Source: 2-02-FULL-66-14 sp964651335 (GTDB taxonomy: Bacteria > Pseudomonadota > Gammaproteobacteria > Burkholderiales > SG8-39). Taken from it: a stretch of DNA of 64,000 bases. Shown here in pieces: positions 62,024 through 64,000 of this stretch (within the stretch, counting starts at the first letter, position 1; each line of letters begins with the position of its first letter). Location of the stretch: contig CAZYVT010000009.1 in NCBI GenBank assembly GCA_964651335.1, forward strand, positions 26,241 to 90,240, read 5' to 3'. The position numbers were made by a program, and so were the translations under genes. The notes under the pieces are model-generated. The model made no database searches and was not told the DNA's origin. It was given only the letters and a program-made list of their open reading frames with translations.

Positions 62024-62053
62024 AAAACCCGGTCCGCTTGGCCGGGTTTTTTT
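62024..62053 (+). terminator. Strong intrinsic terminator between purF and metZ
   Basis: AAAACCCGG pairs with CCGGGTTTT around a 9-base loop, followed by a run of seven T. It lies upstream of metZ and about 40-70 bases downstream of the extended -10 promoter, so it would end a short transcript or attenuate metZ. Confidence 0.85.
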
Positions 62054-62079
62054 ATTCCCGCAAGCGAAGGATGGGGACC

Positions 62080-63249
62080 ATGAAAAATTCGCTTGCCACA
62101 CTGGGGGTGCGCGCCGGACAGGCCCGCACCGAGTTTCACGAGCACTCCGAGGCGCTGTTCCTCACCTCGAGCTTCGTGTTCGACAACGCCGCGCAGGCCG
62201 CGGCGCGCTTCACCGGAGGCGAGGACGGCTTCGTCTACTCGCGCTTCACCAACCCGACGGTGGCCATGTTCCAGGACCGGCTCGCGGCGCTGGAGGGGGC
62301 AGAGGCCTGCGTCGGCACCGCTTCGGGGATGTCGGCGATTCTCGCCATGAACATGGCGCTGCTCAAGTCGGGCGATCACGTGGTTTGTTCGAATGCCGTG
62401 TTCGGCGCCACGGTGCAGCTGTATTCCGGAATCCTGGCGCGCTTCGGCATCCAGACCACGTTCGTTTCCCCGACCGAGATTGCCGACTGGCAGCGGGCGC
62501 TGAAACCGAACACCAGGCTGCTATTCCTGGAGACGCCCTCCAACCCCCTCGGCATGGTCTCCGACATCGCGGCGATCGCGGCGGTGGCGAAGAAAGCCGG
62601 CGCGCTGCTCGCAGTGGACAACGCGCTCTGCACCCCGGCGCTGCAACGGCCGCTCGAATTCGGCGCCGACCTCGTGATTCATTCCGCGACCAAGTATCTC
62701 GACGGGCAGGGCAGGGTGCTGGGCGGCGCGGTGCTCGGCGCGGAAGCGCTGCTGATGGACGGCGTGTGCGGCTTCCTGCGCACCGCGGGGCCGACGCTGT
62801 CGGCGTTCAACGCCTGGGTGATCCTGAAGGGAATGGAAACCCTGGAACTGCGCATGCTCGCCCAGTCGGAGCGGGCGCTGGAACTCGCGCGCTGGCTCGA
62901 AGCGCATCCCAAGGTGGCACGCGTGTTTTATCCGGGCCTGGCGTCGCACCCGCAGCACGCGCTTGCCATGCGCCAGCAGCGTGCCGGCGGCGCCATCGTG
63001 TCGTTCGACGTCAAAGGCGGCCGCGAGGCGGCGTGGAAAGTGGTCGATTCGACGCAGCTGATCTCGATCACCGGCAATCTCGGCGACGTCAAGACCACCA
63101 TCACCCATCCGGCCACCACCACCCACGGGCGCATCACGCCAGAGGCGCGCGCTGCGGCCGGCATCGGCGAAGGGCTGCTGCGTGTCGCGGTCGGCCTGGA
63201 AGCGGTCGAGGACGTGAAAGCCGACTTGGCGCGGGGGCTGGCAGCTTAG
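62080..63249 (+). CDS. metZ: O-succinylhomoserine sulfhydrylase
   Basis: A 389-residue PLP enzyme of the Cys/Met metabolism family. The start LATLGVRAGQARTEFHEHSE and YSRFTNPTV are typical of MetZ, the PLP Lys is in HSATKYLDGQGR, and TGNLGDVKTTITHPATTTH is the C-terminal signature. It makes homocysteine from O-succinylhomoserine and sulfide. purF-metZ is a usual betaproteobacterial order. The ATG at 62080 is preferred; an ATG nine bases upstream is possible. Confidence 0.94.
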   Translation: MKNSLATLGVRAGQARTEFHEHSEALFLTSSFVFDNAAQAAARFTGGEDGFVYSRFTNPTVAMFQDRLAALEGAEACVGTASGMSAILAMNMALLKSGDHVVCSNAVFGATVQLYSGILARFGIQTTFVSPTEIADWQRALKPNTRLLFLETPSNPLGMVSDIAAIAAVAKKAGALLAVDNALCTPALQRPLEFGADLVIHSATKYLDGQGRVLGGAVLGAEALLMDGVCGFLRTAGPTLSAFNAWVILKGMETLELRMLAQSERALELARWLEAHPKVARVFYPGLASHPQHALAMRQQRAGGAIVSFDVKGGREAAWKVVDSTQLISITGNLGDVKTTITHPATTTHGRITPEARAAAGIGEGLLRVAVGLEAVEDVKADLARGLAA

Positions 63250-63270
63250 CGCGCGGGGGCTGCAGGGCAA

Positions 63271-63295
63271 AAGTGTAAAGTTACACTTTACACTT
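63271..63295. terminator. Perfect inverted repeat between metZ and lpxH
   Basis: AAGTGTAAAG (63271-63280) pairs perfectly with CTTTACACTT (63286-63295) around a 5-base loop. It covers the lpxH stop codon and lies 21 bases after metZ. It is probably a bidirectional transcription terminator between convergent genes, though no long T run follows. Confidence 0.5.
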
Positions 63296-64000
63296 CGCCG
63301 AACTGCACCAGGCGCGCGGCGCCGCCCTCGAGCGCCAGGTAGCCAGCGCGCTCGTACCAGTCCGGCAGCACCCAGCGCTCGCAGGCCTTGCCGTCCACCA
63401 TGTGCCGGTGGTGCGCCGGGCGGTGGGTGTGGCCATGGATCATGCGCGTCATCCCCGAGCGGCGGAACGCGTCGCACACTGCGCCCACGTTGGCATCCAT
63501 GATCTCGGGCGCCTTGGCGCGCACGGCGGCCTTGCTCTGCTCGCGGTAACCGAGCACCGCGACGCGGCGCTGTTCGCGCGGCTTGGCGAGGAATTCCCGC
63601 TGCCAGGCGGTCGAGCGGCAGATGCGTCGCCACGCCTGGTAGGGCAGATCGTCGATGCACAGCGTGTCGCCGTGCAGCAACGCGAAGCGCTCGCCGTCGA
63701 GCTCGGCGACGCTCGGATCTTCGAGCAGCTGCGCGCCGGCGGCAGCGCAAAAGCGCTTGCCGATGAGGAAGTCCCGGTTGCCGTGCATCAGATACAGCGC
63801 AACGCCGGCCTCGGAGAGCTGCCGCAGGCCCTGCGCCACCTGGCGCCCGAGCGGGTCACCGGGAACGTCCTCCAGCTCGTCGTCGCCGATCCAGTACTCG
63901 AACAGGTCGCCGAGGATGTAGAGCGCCCCGGCTTCAGCTGCGGCGCCGGAGACGAGCTCGAAGAACAGCTCGCTGGCGCGCGGGCGGTCGGGAGCGAGGT
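63288..64000 (-). CDS. lpxH: UDP-2,3-diacylglucosamine diphosphatase, 5' end outside window
   Basis: The frame stays open to the right edge of the window, so about 237 C-terminal residues are seen. Metallophosphatase motifs are present: ILGDLFEYWIGDD, MHGNRDFLIG, LLHGDTLCIDD and MIHGHTHRPAHH. LpxH removes UMP from UDP-diacylglucosamine in lipid A synthesis at the inner membrane. A 183-residue reading starting at 63839 would miss the first metal motif, so the gene extends upstream. Confidence 0.92.
   Translation of the reverse strand, partial: LAPDRPRASELFFELVSGAAAEAGALYILGDLFEYWIGDDELEDVPGDPLGRQVAQGLRQLSEAGVALYLMHGNRDFLIGKRFCAAAGAQLLEDPSVAELDGERFALLHGDTLCIDDLPYQAWRRICRSTAWQREFLAKPREQRRVAVLGYREQSKAAVRAKAPEIMDANVGAVCDAFRRSGMTRMIHGHTHRPAHHRHMVDGKACERWVLPDWYERAGYLALEGGAARLVQFGEV

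Overview
The window is high-GC chromosomal DNA from a betaproteobacterium, probably an uncultured or environmental lineage. This is inferred from gene content and order, not from a database search. Two conserved betaproteobacterial blocks are recognisable: alkA-like/accA/tilS followed by ndk-rlmN-pilW-rodZ-ispG-hisS-yfgM-bamB-der, and leuCDB-asd-fimV-truA-trpFBA-accD-folC-dedD-cvpA-purF-metZ. A run of ten N at 61991-62000 marks a scaffold join, so this is a draft assembly.

Layout. Positions 1-6600 are accessory: a secreted small protein, a GFA-family zinc protein, a berberine-bridge-like FAD oxidase, an orphan livF-type ATPase, a 4,5-dihydroxyphthalate decarboxylase pseudogene with an internal deletion, and an intact class II aldolase-family protein. 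Positions 6600-16200 hold catabolic and regulatory genes: a MetE-like protein, an acyl-CoA thioesterase, a DUF427/class III cyclase fusion, two tandem tripartite-tricarboxylate (Bug) receptors with a SnoaL-like protein, an IlvD/Edd dehydratase and an acyl-CoA synthetase. An HU gene with promoter and terminator, an HNH nuclease, a DUF6352-like gene and an AlkA-like glycosylase lead into accA-tilS.

Between tilS and ndk lies an AT-richer islet holding a transposase remnant and an unrecognised two-helix membrane protein. Then comes the ndk-to-der block: nucleotide metabolism, rRNA/tRNA methylation, type IV pilus assembly, cell shape, isoprenoid synthesis, histidyl-tRNA, outer-membrane assembly and ribosome GTPase.

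Convergent with der is a tightly overlapping operon (31685-42321, minus strand) of aryl-polyene type. It encodes a secreted conserved protein, ACP, COG4648 membrane protein, AMP-ligase, FabZ-like dehydratase, LpxL-like acyltransferase, LolA-like carrier, MMPL/RND exporter, ketosynthase, chain-length-factor-like ketosynthase without the active cysteine, a second dehydratase, ketoreductase and family 2 glycosyltransferase. It most likely makes a membrane-anchored aryl polyene (xanthomonadin/flexirubin-like) pigment. It is the most system-like element of the window and looks reduced compared with described clusters.

After it come a 999-residue membrane/spermidine-synthase-like fusion and a divergent MFS transporter, then the leucine, aspartate-semialdehyde, FimV, tryptophan, carboxyltransferase, folate, cell-division and purine genes. 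These are mostly coupled by 4-base stop/start overlaps. The window ends with metZ and a partial, convergent lpxH. Between purF and metZ, an extended -10 promoter, the assembly gap and a strong terminator frame a possible small RNA gene.
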